Positions 26,739 to 35,149 of a stretch of DNA of 64,000 nt are shown in pieces (positions within the stretch are counted from its first letter, which is position 1; each line of letters starts with the position of its first letter). The position numbers and the translations under genes were made by a program. The notes below the pieces were generated by a model. The model saw nothing but the letters and a program-made list of their open reading frames with translations, searched no databases and had not been told where the DNA came from. Origin of the DNA: Oceanicoccus sp. KOV_DT_Chl (GTDB taxonomy: Bacteria > Pseudomonadota > Gammaproteobacteria > Pseudomonadales > Dasaniaceae); NCBI RefSeq assembly GCF_900120175.1, contig NZ_FQLF01000001.1:62001-126000 (forward strand), given 5' to 3'.

Positions 26739-27227
26739 ATGCAGGCCGGTAAAATTCTTGTTGCCCAACACGATGGTACTTTCGTCATTAAAATGATGGG
26801 TGATGTGCGCCTGACGTTGTGTACCAGCATTGATGAGTATTTTAATCAAATGTTTAGCTACCCGGATTTCGTTGGTGTGCTATTTGATTTGTCAGATGCT
26901 GAAGGTATTGATAGTACTTCTCTGGGGCTAATGGCAAAACTCGCGATACAGGCGCAAAATAAATATCAGCTCGTCCCTATTATTATTTCACCTAACCCGA
27001 ATATCACTCGCTTACTCGATAGTATGGGATTCAATAAAGTATTCGATATTCACCAGCAGATGGATCAGGAATGTGCTGGCGACTTGGGTGAATTGCCCGT
27101 AGTGTCTGCCGACGAAGATTGCGTGCGCAGTAAAATTATTGAGGCGCATCGCGTGTTGATGAATTTGAATGAAAATAATCGTGAGACTTTCTCTGCACTG
27201 GTTTCAACCTTGGAAGCGGTTCACTAA
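26739..27227 (+). CDS. STAS domain anti-sigma factor antagonist
   Basis: A 162-residue protein whose first ~105 residues form a STAS domain (ILVAQHDGTFVIKMMGDVRL, GVLFDLSDAEGIDSTSLGLM, ITRLLDSMGFNKVFDI). Ser59 in the IDSTSLG loop is the expected phosphorylation site. A C-terminal extension of about 50 residues ends ENNRETFSALVSTLEAVH. It is the probable substrate of the upstream PP2C response regulator in a partner-switching module like HsbR-HsbA of Pseudomonas. The matching anti-sigma kinase is not here. Confidence 0.88.
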   Translation: MQAGKILVAQHDGTFVIKMMGDVRLTLCTSIDEYFNQMFSYPDFVGVLFDLSDAEGIDSTSLGLMAKLAIQAQNKYQLVPIIISPNPNITRLLDSMGFNKVFDIHQQMDQECAGDLGELPVVSADEDCVRSKIIEAHRVLMNLNENNRETFSALVSTLEAVH

Positions 27228-27298
27228 TTGGGATGAAAACTTTAAAAAAACAATCAGCGGTGCTAACGAATGTGGCGGGAGATGCAAAATATATCGGC

Positions 27299-28464
27299 TC
27301 ATTTAAACGGCCAAATGTCGGGAGTAACTACGGCAACCGCTCGCATTTCAAGAGATTTTCGCACTACTTTGTCCATCGCTAACCCCGCGTTTTCAAGCCA
27401 CCCTTCCATAGTTTTTACATCACCCTGGCACTGATTGAAATCGTGCAATAAGGTTTCCATATCGACCACTGCCTGACGTAAAGGGGCGGTTGTATCAGAA
27501 GGTAGCACAGCAGGTTCGAAGGTTATCAGTTTATCAATTTCGTTTTCATTACCTCGCTTAACAGATTCAATAAGGGAATTTAATCTTAAGTAGTACTGCT
27601 CAGCCACATCTTCACCCGGTAAAATAACTGCGCCGTGAGGTGTGCCCAACGTATCAAACACATAAGCTGAAGACGCATCCAAATCAGAGTTAAAATACCA
27701 ACGCTGTTCAGCATCATGAAGAAAAGCCCATATATCATTCGCGCTGATACTTTCATCGCGTTCAAGGAAGTCTTCTGTGGGCAGCGAATAACACAGCTGA
27801 TGTTTTTTCTTATTTAGTGTACGCCGATCCATAAACGTAAGTGGTCGGGTAATCTGCTGCAATGGGAGCCATACATTGACTAAAAAAATGGGCGATATTT
27901 TATTAGCACCATCCGGTGACTGGTGTCGAAATATCCAGGGGCTGCACCATGCATCATTTGCTTTAAAGGCGTTCCACGCACATCCTGATCAGCATGGACT
28001 GTCAAAGCGCCGTCATGACCATTCATCTCGGACATAGCGATATCCGGGTCAACCTTCATGCCATTGGGGCCAGCTTTACGCATGATAAAACCTTCAGCCG
28101 CAATAAATAATAACCGCAACCGCTTACCGCTGGAGAGCTTAAATGAGCGACCTTTTAGCTGCTTACGAATAATTGACGCTTCAACTCGTGAAATCTTCCC
28201 TGCTAGTCGGACATTTTCCAGAGTGTTTTGTAATAACGCATTTGAGGGTAATTCGATATGATCAAAGCCCATCGTTTCTAAATTTAATTTACTTTCTGAA
28301 GGTGCAGACCAATCTCGTAGCCGGCAGGGCTTTAGTTCAAATGCTTCTTGTTGATCTGCATCAATAGGGTGGGCAGTAGCGCGCAACATGCCTTTACGCT
28401 GCAAATCATCAACCACGTCAGCAGGTTTCGCAAAGGCAACTTGTGCTTCAATTTCTTTGACCAT
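27299..28464 (-). CDS. CmcJ/NvfI-like 2-oxoglutarate/iron oxidoreductase; one apparent frameshift
   Basis: Two adjacent minus-strand frames are one gene. At GGGG 27938-27941 one added base joins HGAAP to WIFRHQSPDGANKISPIFLVNVWLPL and gives about 388 residues. The joined protein shows the family's VHADQD (His157, Asp159, likely iron ligands) and a GTPL segment, NVWLPLQQITRPLTFMDRRTL, and the distal His region VFDTLGTPHGAV. CmcJ/NvfI/AsaB-type enzymes act as hydroxylases, desaturases or methoxylation partners in secondary metabolism. No biosynthetic cluster surrounds it here, so its substrate is unknown. Confidence 0.7.
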
Positions 28465-28661
28465 GGTATCGATCCCAAATTAAGAGATTTAGGTAGCCTG
28501 TTTTTATTATTATTGACAGGAGAGGAGGGCAACTTACTCTATCCAGCTATCTCTTAGGAAGCGGATTCAATGCCCTTTTTCCCCTAATCTACTACATGCA
28601 CTACACTTTGAGGTCAGACGCTAGAGAGGTTAGAGTCAGGTCTGCTTGGGGTTAATAACGA

Positions 28662-29108
28662 CTAGCTCCCCATCACTGCCAATTTCGCTTTAATAAATTC
28701 GCTGTGAGGCAGGTAAATAAGATCAGCAACTTTGCGAATCAAGTGATCTTCGTATTTGCTGATTTCCCCATCCGCGATTGCGACTTGCCATAACATTTTC
28801 ACTAATTCAAAGCGTTGCTCGGGAGAATAGTTGTCCTTAATTAGAGTGGTGAATTGAAATAATGAAGTGGCTTGTTCATTTTCTTCTTCGGCTAACGCGA
28901 TGACCTCTTGCAACTGCTGGCTGTCTAGTTGGAAGCATTTTTTGAGTGCTGACTCAATAGCTTGATGCTCTAATGCATCACGCTGATAGTCGGCCTTGCT
29001 TAATTCAATTAATAAGGCCGCCGCTGCCAGTTGCAGTTGTTCGGTTTCGTTACTGCTTTCTTCAATCGTTAGTTGTTGTGAAAAAAAGAGTTTAATTTTA
29101 TCTAGCAC
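28662..29108 (-). CDS. TerB-family protein
   Basis: A 148-residue all-helical protein with the TerB/DjlA-type pattern: LQLAAAALLIELSKADYQRDALEHQAIESAL, then LVKMLWQVAIADGEISKYEDHLIRKVADLI with the acidic D-G-E-I metal-binding motif. TerB-like proteins bind divalent metal and are linked to tellurite resistance and stress complexes. This single-gene form is common and its role is unclear. It starts 13 bases after tal and is probably in its transcript. Confidence 0.85.
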   Translation of the reverse strand: MLDKIKLFFSQQLTIEESSNETEQLQLAAAALLIELSKADYQRDALEHQAIESALKKCFQLDSQQLQEVIALAEEENEQATSLFQFTTLIKDNYSPEQRFELVKMLWQVAIADGEISKYEDHLIRKVADLIYLPHSEFIKAKLAVMGS

Positions 29109-29121
29109 ATTGTTTCCTTAA

Positions 29122-30072
29122 TTAATCTTTTAGTAATTCTTCAAGTTTAATTTGGTCGATAGTGAAGTTGCGAATGCCTTCAGCTAATTTTTCCGTGGCC
29201 ATAGCATCTTCATTCATTGCCCAGCGAAACCCTGCTTCGCTGTTATCCGGTTTGGCAATTACCTCACCGTTATGTTCAGCGCTAAGCTTGCGCTCAAGTG
29301 GGGAGTTGTCATTGCTGAGCTGTTCAAGTAATTGTGGGCTGATAGTTAAGCGATCACAACCCGCTAGTTGTTCAATTTCACCGGTATTGCGAAAGCTGGC
29401 GCCCATTACCACGGTCTTATAGCCGTGTTGTTTGTAAAAGTTATAAATTTGGGTGACAGAGATAACGCCGGGGTCTTCGTGTGCTTCGTACTCGGTTTTA
29501 TCGCTATTGGCTTTATACCAATCCAGTATTCTGCCAACAAAGGGGGATATTAAAAATACGCCGGCATCGGCACAGGCCGCAGCTTGGGCAAAGCCAAACA
29601 GCAGGGTTAAATTACAATTGATAGCTTCTTTTTCAAGAATCTCAGCGGCTTTTATGCCTTCCCAAGTAGCGGCAATTTTTATCAGAACCCGTTCACGGCC
29701 TATGCCCGCATCAGCATACAATTGAATCAGACGACGTGCTTTTTCGACTGTAGCGTGGGTATCAAATGACAAGCGCGAATCGACTTCTGTGGAAATGCGG
29801 CCTGGGATTATTTTTAAAATCTCGCAGCCAATCGCTACGGCAAGCTTGTCGCTGCAATTTGCCAGCTGCTGGGTAGAGTCACCGCCTTGTTGTGCTGCCC
29901 ATGCCTTTGCCTCTATCACCAGTGCTGCATATTGCGGTAGTTGCGCAGCTTTTAATAATAGCGACGGATTGGTAGTGGCATCCATGGGTTTAAATTTTTC
30001 AATGGCTTCTATATCGCCAGTATCGGCAACGACATCGGTGAATGTTTTTAATTGATCAAGTTTGCTAGTCAT
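29122..30072 (-). CDS. tal: transaldolase
   Basis: A 316-residue transaldolase B of the non-oxidative pentose phosphate pathway, exchanging dihydroxyacetone between sedoheptulose-7-P and glyceraldehyde-3-P. Visible: [11 protein letters not shown] near the N-terminus, [11 protein letters not shown], the Schiff-base Lys in [23 protein letters not shown], and [12 protein letters not shown]. Length matches E. coli TalB. Confidence 0.95.
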   Translation of the reverse strand: MTSKLDQLKTFTDVVADTGDIEAIEKFKPMDATTNPSLLLKAAQLPQYAALVIEAKAWAAQQGGDSTQQLANCSDKLAVAIGCEILKIIPGRISTEVDSRLSFDTHATVEKARRLIQLYADAGIGRERVLIKIAATWEGIKAAEILEKEAINCNLTLLFGFAQAAACADAGVFLISPFVGRILDWYKANSDKTEYEAHEDPGVISVTQIYNFYKQHGYKTVVMGASFRNTGEIEQLAGCDRLTISPQLLEQLSNDNSPLERKLSAEHNGEVIAKPDNSEAGFRWAMNEDAMATEKLAEGIRNFTIDQIKLEELLKD

Positions 30073-30119
30073 ATAGAGTCTTCTTAAGTCAGTAACAATG
30101 TTTAAATTCTATAATTATT

Positions 30120-31133
30120 TTATGGCGATTGTGTGGCTTTCTGGTTTTGGTATTCATCACTGCGTTGCCGCGCTTCGTTCATTAAAGTGAGGGCCTGCTC
30201 AATGACTTCTATCCCCGCACCTTTAATATGCGCTTGCTGGCTAATGTGACGACGAAATATCTTGGCGCCAGCTACACCCTGAAATAACCCTAGTACATGT
30301 CTGCTTATATGATTAAGCGGAACGCCAAGGGTTAATTGTTCCTCGATATAGGGAATAAAGTCCAGTAACACTTGTTCTCTGCTCTTGGTAATACTACCGT
30401 CAGCAAAGATTTTGTTGTCTGCTTCCGCCAGAATATAGGGATCATGGTAGGCGGCTCGGCCAAGCATCACGCCATCGATTTGTTTGAGGTGATCAACACT
30501 TTGTTCAAGGTCGGTGATGCCGCCATTGATGATAACCTCCAGTTGCGGAAAGTCCTGTTTCAACTGGTAGACCATATCGTAATTCAGCGGTGGTATTTCC
30601 CGATTTTGTTTTGGGCTTAAACCTTGCAGCCAGGCTTTGCGGGCGTGAACAATAAAAGTGCTGCAACCACTATCCATAATTGGGCGAATAAAATCGACCA
30701 TTTCCCCATAGCTTTCCATGTCGTCAATGCCGATGCGGTGTTTAACGGTGACCGGTAATGAGCAGCTATCTTGCATGGCCTTGATACAGTCTGCCACTAG
30801 TTGTGGGTGCGCCATCAAACAGGCGCCAAACATCCCGCTCTGTACCCGATCAGAGGGGCAGCCGCAGTTCAGGTTAACTTCATCAAAATGCCAGTCTTCA
30901 GCAATTTTTGCGCATTTGGCTAAATCCTGGGGATTGCTGCCACCAAGTTGTAACGCAATAGGGTGTTCGCCTTGATCAAATGTCAGGAAGCGGTCAGGGC
31001 CTGCATGCAGAATAGCGCCAGTGGTAACCATCTCTGTATAGAGCAGCGACTGCCGGGTTAGCTGTCGCCAAAACATCCGGCAATGGCGGTCAGACCAGTC
31101 CATCATCGGTGCGACACTTAATCGTCTATTCAT
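30120..31133 (-). CDS. dusA: tRNA-dihydrouridine(20/20a) synthase DusA
   Basis: A flavoenzyme reducing uridines 20 and 20a in the tRNA D-loop. Motifs: RLSVAPMMDWSDRHCRMFWR, LYTEMVTTGAIL, LNLQLGG-like IALQLGGSNP, EVNLNCGCPSDRVQSGMFGACLM (with the catalytic Cys) and VMLGRAAYHDPYIL. About 337 residues from the MNRRLSV start. A longer frame reaches a TTG at 31202, but the added residues resemble nothing in the family. Confidence 0.93.
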   Translation of the reverse strand: MNRRLSVAPMMDWSDRHCRMFWRQLTRQSLLYTEMVTTGAILHAGPDRFLTFDQGEHPIALQLGGSNPQDLAKCAKIAEDWHFDEVNLNCGCPSDRVQSGMFGACLMAHPQLVADCIKAMQDSCSLPVTVKHRIGIDDMESYGEMVDFIRPIMDSGCSTFIVHARKAWLQGLSPKQNREIPPLNYDMVYQLKQDFPQLEVIINGGITDLEQSVDHLKQIDGVMLGRAAYHDPYILAEADNKIFADGSITKSREQVLLDFIPYIEEQLTLGVPLNHISRHVLGLFQGVAGAKIFRRHISQQAHIKGAGIEVIEQALTLMNEARQRSDEYQNQKATQSP

Positions 31134-31540
31134 GATAGCAAGTACTTCTATCTTGTCTGAGTGGGAAGTTAATGTTTTGCATGCTTGAGCAACAATCTCC
31201 AAATTAAAGTGTTTGCTTGTGAGGCGTGAAAGTATGGCTGCATAATTTTAAGGAGATAAGTGTTTGAGAGTTCGCGCAGGTATTTTGGGTTTAACACGCA
31301 ATAAGTTTATGCGCAGCATTGTTCATCTGTAATCGCCTAACCAGGCATATTGTATCTGAATCAGTGATGGGGATGAAAATTCTTTGAATCTTGATTATGG
31401 GTTGACGATTTGATTGGAGCGAAGGATGTAAGGCGGCCTATTATCAAGTCTGGTTAGATACAGGGTATTTTGTAGCAAAACTTTCATAATTGAGCGTTAC
31501 AGTGCAGTTGTTGATTAACCAATAGGATTAAGGAGTAACT
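31134..31540. other. intergenic region with no clear feature
   Basis: About 400 bases between dusA and the small 63-residue gene. It is AT-rich. An AAGGAGAT ribosome-site-like sequence near 31250 leads only into very short frames. I see no convincing promoter, terminator or RNA structure. Confidence 0.4.
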
Positions 31541-31732
31541 ATGAATAACGTGTTAAGCAATAAGGCCAAAGTAGATAGTTATTATCGGCAAGCTGAAAGG
31601 CTGGAGATTGAGCGTCAGGTGCAGTCATTTTTAGAAAACGGCGGCCAGATAGAGCAACTACCAAAGCCTGTGACCACAGTCGCTCCAAAGAGCAAGGCGT
31701 GGCCTACCAGCTTTGGTAGTTTTGAAGCCTAG
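31541..31732 (+). CDS. small conserved-looking protein, SutA-like C-terminal motif
   Basis: A 63-residue protein with a clear ribosome site (AAGGAG, about 8 bases before the ATG). A helical, charged N-terminus (KVDSYYRQAERLEIERQVQSFL) is followed by ENGGQIEQLPKPV and a Lys/Pro-rich tail. The FLxxGGxIxxL segment resembles the one in Pseudomonas SutA, a small RNA-polymerase-binding regulator, and in other short gammaproteobacterial proteins. The acidic N-terminus of SutA is missing, so the likeness is only suggestive. It is convergent with dapD. Confidence 0.55.
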   Translation: MNNVLSNKAKVDSYYRQAERLEIERQVQSFLENGGQIEQLPKPVTTVAPKSKAWPTSFGSFEA

Positions 31733-31765
31733 AAATTTCGATATCAGTCTAGTGGTAAAAACGCA

Positions 31766-32803
31766 CTAGTTATTCGCGTGTAGTTCTTCGTTCAGTTCTA
31801 CCGCTGATTTGTTAGTGAGACATTCAACCGCCCCGTTGGTTGAGTTGCGGCGAAATAGCAGGTCAGATTTGCCAGCCAGGTCACGGGCTTTGGTCTGTGC
31901 AGCTTCTTTGCCTTGGTCATCTATCATGATTACCTTAGTGCCGGCTGTAATATACAAGCCAGACTCTACGGTGCAACGATCACCTAATGGAATACCTATA
32001 CCGGCATTAGCACCAAGCAAACATTCTTTGCCTACTGAAATAACAATATTGCCGCCGCCCGATAAGGTGCCCATAGTAGAGCTGCCGCCACCGAGATCGG
32101 AGCCCGCACCGACAAAAACCCCTGCAGAAATACGGCCCTCAATCATACCTGGGCCATCAGTGCCGGCATTAAAATTGACGAAACCCTCGTGCATAATGGT
32201 GGTGCCTTCGCCAATGTAGGCGCCAAGACGCACACGGGCCGTGTGGGCAATACGCACACCAGCAGGGACTACATAGTTGGTCATTTTGGGAAACTTATCG
32301 ACACAATCTACACTGATTAATTCGCCCTTCAATCGAGCTTCCAATTGCGCTTGTGGCAATTCATTTAAGTCGATAGCGCCTTTGTTGGTCCAGGCCACGT
32401 TAGGCAGGGCACCAAATAATCCATTCAGATTAATGGCATGGGGCTTCACTAGGCGGTGTGAAAGCAACTGCAGCTTGAGATAGCCTTCTGGCACTGAGGT
32501 AGGATTGTCATCAATGGCTAATACTGCAGCGACTAATGGTTGGCTGCTGCTTTTAAAGCTATTTATTATAGCGGCCTGCTCCGGTTCGCCGGCTTTTTCT
32601 AACGCGGAGGCTAAGCTGCCAAGTTGGCCCTTTTCGAGGTTGATCGCTTGATTGCCACCGTTGTAACCAAGGCAGTCAGTTATTGCTTGTACTAGCGCTG
32701 GAGAAGGGTTGAGCACCGGTGTTGGGAAGAATACTTCCAACCATTCACTCTTGCTATTTTGAGTGCCTACACCCAGCCCGATGCTAAAAAATTGTTCGCT
32801 CAT
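31766..32803 (-). CDS. dapD: 2,3,4,5-tetrahydropyridine-2,6-dicarboxylate N-succinyltransferase
   Basis: DapD adds succinyl-CoA to tetrahydrodipicolinate in the lysine/diaminopimelate pathway. The 345-residue protein is the long Pseudomonas-type form: an N-terminal alpha/beta region, then a left-handed beta-helix with hexapeptide repeats (RIAHTARVRLGAYIGEGTTIMHEGFVNFNAGT, GRISAGVFVGAGSDLGGGSS, LLGANAGIGIPLG). It works with DapC, encoded 1.1 kb away on the same strand. Confidence 0.94.
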   Translation of the reverse strand: MSEQFFSIGLGVGTQNSKSEWLEVFFPTPVLNPSPALVQAITDCLGYNGGNQAINLEKGQLGSLASALEKAGEPEQAAIINSFKSSSQPLVAAVLAIDDNPTSVPEGYLKLQLLSHRLVKPHAINLNGLFGALPNVAWTNKGAIDLNELPQAQLEARLKGELISVDCVDKFPKMTNYVVPAGVRIAHTARVRLGAYIGEGTTIMHEGFVNFNAGTDGPGMIEGRISAGVFVGAGSDLGGGSSTMGTLSGGGNIVISVGKECLLGANAGIGIPLGDRCTVESGLYITAGTKVIMIDDQGKEAAQTKARDLAGKSDLLFRRNSTNGAVECLTNKSAVELNEELHANN

Positions 32804-32835
32804 AGTATTGCCTATCGATTGTCGTTAAGTAGAAA

Positions 32836-33186
32836 TTAAAATTTTTCCTGGTAGTCGGCCGCTTTAAAGCCGACTGAAAACTGACCATTAAGTGCTAGCA
32901 GTGGTCGCTTGACCAACGTGGGGTTTTCCAGGATTGCGGTGGCTGCGGTGGCTGCATCCATCGCTTCGCGTTTTGCTGGTGTTAACTCTTTCCAGCTGGT
33001 GCTGCGTTTGTTGACGACGGTTTCCCAGCCAAGTTGCTTAATCCATTGCTCGACTTCGGCACGTCCAATACCGTCTTGCCGGAAATCATGAAAATGATAG
33101 GCGATCTGGTGTTGATCCAACCATTGGCGGGCTTTTTTTACCGTGTCGCAGTTTTTGATGCCGTAAAGCGTGGTAGCCGTTGTCAC
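32836..33186 (-). CDS. ArsC/Spx-family protein (YffB-like)
   Basis: A 116-residue thioredoxin-fold protein: LYGIKNCDTVKKARQWLDQHQIAYHFHDFR with a single redox Cys in NCDTVKKA, later NKRSTSWKEL and PTLVKRPLLAL. This is the YffB branch of the arsenate-reductase-like family, found beside dapD/dapC in Pseudomonas-type clusters. Arsenate reduction is not established for this branch, since the Arg pattern differs from true ArsC. Confidence 0.85.
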   Translation of the reverse strand: MTTATTLYGIKNCDTVKKARQWLDQHQIAYHFHDFRQDGIGRAEVEQWIKQLGWETVVNKRSTSWKELTPAKREAMDAATAATAILENPTLVKRPLLALNGQFSVGFKAADYQEKF

Positions 33187-33267
33187 TGTAGATACCTATT
33201 GATACTGGTTGTTGGTCGTTATCCTGAGGGCCGCTAGGATAGCAGATTGCGTAAGCAATGTTGACTG

Positions 33268-33921
33268 CTAGGGTTTTTTTACAATTTTGGGTTTGGTTCT
33301 GTTGGGGTAGCAGCTAGTGCAAATTTCACAAACAGTGCCATCGCAGCCGCGAGCACTACAGTACTCCCGTCCATAATAAATAATTTGTAAATGCAGGGCG
33401 TTCCATTTTTCTTTAGGGAATAGTCGCTTTAAATCTTTTTCTGTTTGGGTAACATTTTTGCCATTGGTTAAACCCCAGCGCTGAGCCAGACGGTGAATGT
33501 GGGTATCAACGGGAAATGCAGGTACGCCAAAGGCCTGGGACATCACCACGCTGGCTGTTTTGTGGCCAACCCCGGGAAGCTCTTCAAGTGCAGCCATATC
33601 GGCAGGTACTTTCCCTTGGTATTTTTCCACCAGGATCTCGGATAGGCGCTTTATTGCTTTGGATTTTTGCGGTGATAAGCCGCAGGGCCGAATAATTTCC
33701 CGGATTTTTTCAACTGTTTGTCTGGCCATATCAAATGGATTGTCAGCTAGCCTAAATAATGCCGGTGTAATTTGATTGACTCTTTCGTCAGTACATTGCG
33801 CAGACAAAAGTACGGCTACCAATAGGGTGTAGGTATCACTGTGATCCAATGGAATTGGTTGGGTCGGGTAGAGTTGCTGTAATTTTTGCTGGATAAACTC
33901 AACGCGTTGGTGTTTAAGCAT
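33268..33921 (-). CDS. nth: endonuclease III (DNA glycosylase/AP lyase)
   Basis: A 217-residue base-excision-repair enzyme: LLSAQCTDERVNQITPALF, the helix-hairpin-helix LEELPGVGHKTASVV with the catalytic Lys, and PVDTHIHRLAQRWGL with the catalytic Asp. The C-terminal Cys cluster reads YCSARGCDGTVCEICTSC. Its spacing is not the classical C-x6-C-x2-C-x5-C of E. coli Nth, so cluster ligation may differ. It sits 5 bases after dapC. Confidence 0.9.
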   Translation of the reverse strand: MLKHQRVEFIQQKLQQLYPTQPIPLDHSDTYTLLVAVLLSAQCTDERVNQITPALFRLADNPFDMARQTVEKIREIIRPCGLSPQKSKAIKRLSEILVEKYQGKVPADMAALEELPGVGHKTASVVMSQAFGVPAFPVDTHIHRLAQRWGLTNGKNVTQTEKDLKRLFPKEKWNALHLQIIYYGREYCSARGCDGTVCEICTSCYPNRTKPKIVKKP

Positions 33922-33926
33922 AGGTT

Positions 33927-35129
33927 TTATTTATTCAGTGTGGCAGTGAATTGCTTGATTCGTTCGGCACCGGCGATGCATTCTTCTAATGATGCAACTA
34001 ACGCCATGCGTACCCGGTTTGCTCCAGGATTATTGCCATCAACTTCACGGCCAATATAACTGCCGGGTAAGACGGTCATATGTTGCTGGGCAAAAAGTTG
34101 CTGGGCAAAGTCAGTATCGCCGATGGGTGTTTTTGCCCACAAATAAAAGCCGGCGTCAGGCTTTGAAACTTCAAGGCTGCCTTCCAGTATATTCAAGACC
34201 GCATCAAATTTAGCCCGGTATTGATCGCGGTTAGCTTTCACGTGTAGCTCATCTCCCCATGCGGCGATACTCGCGAACTGATGTTGTATCGGCATGGCGC
34301 AGCCGTGATAAGTACGATAAAGCAAAAAGGGTTTTAAGATGTCGCCATCACCGGCGACAAATCCGGAGCGTAAGCCTGGCAGATTGGAGCGTTTGGATAG
34401 GCTGTGAAATACCACGCAGCGACGATAATCATCCCGGCCCATTTCCGCGCAGGCTTGTAATAAGCCTATAGGTGGACGTTGCTCATCAAAATACAACTCT
34501 GAGTAACACTCATCACTGGCAATAATAAAGTCAAACTTGTCGGCCAGGCCGATGAGTTTTTGTAAAGCCTGACTGTCAATAACCGCGCCGGTGGGGTTGC
34601 CGGGAGAGCATAAAAACAATAACTGGCAGCGCTGCCAGGTTTCGTCACTGACTTTATCAAAATCAGGGATGAAGTTATTGGTTTCAAGACAGGGTAAAAA
34701 GTGAGGTTCTGCACCAGCCAAAAAGGCGGCCCCTTCGTAGATTTGGTAAAAAGGGTTGGGGCTAACCAGTAGCGGGTTTTTGCTGCGGTCGATAACTGCT
34801 TGGGCAAAAGCAAAAATAGCTTCTCGGGTGCCGTTCACTGGAATGACATTGCGGCTCGGGTTAATTGATTTTGATTTAAGTTGAAAGCGTGTCGTTAACC
34901 AATCGGCAATTGCCTCGCTAAGTTCAGGGATGCCCTTGGTCGTCGGGTAGTTGGCCAGTTTGTCGATGTTGTCGATTAACGTTTGTTTTACAAAATCGGG
35001 TGATTGGTGTTTGGGTTCGCCGATGGATAACGCAATATGCGATAAATTTTCTGGCGCAGACACAGCAGCCTTTAGAACGGCCAATTTTTCAAACGGATAA
35101 GGTTGTAAACGTTGTAAGTCTGGGTTCAT
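33927..35129 (-). CDS. dapC: succinyldiaminopimelate transaminase
   Basis: A PLP enzyme making N-succinyl-LL-2,6-diaminopimelate in lysine/peptidoglycan synthesis. 400 residues from the MNPDLQRLQPYPFEKLAVL start, which matches the family; the longer frame reaches back into glnD. Motifs: HIALSIGEPKHQSPDFV, CSPGNPTGAVI, ASDECYSELYF, and the PLP-Lys segment HSLSKRSNLPGLRSGFVAGD. It is 20 bases after glnD and 5 before nth. Confidence 0.92.
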   Translation of the reverse strand: MNPDLQRLQPYPFEKLAVLKAAVSAPENLSHIALSIGEPKHQSPDFVKQTLIDNIDKLANYPTTKGIPELSEAIADWLTTRFQLKSKSINPSRNVIPVNGTREAIFAFAQAVIDRSKNPLLVSPNPFYQIYEGAAFLAGAEPHFLPCLETNNFIPDFDKVSDETWQRCQLLFLCSPGNPTGAVIDSQALQKLIGLADKFDFIIASDECYSELYFDEQRPPIGLLQACAEMGRDDYRRCVVFHSLSKRSNLPGLRSGFVAGDGDILKPFLLYRTYHGCAMPIQHQFASIAAWGDELHVKANRDQYRAKFDAVLNILEGSLEVSKPDAGFYLWAKTPIGDTDFAQQLFAQQHMTVLPGSYIGREVDGNNPGANRVRMALVASLEECIAGAERIKQFTATLNK

Positions 35130-35149
35130 GGTCGGGTTCTTATTTATAA

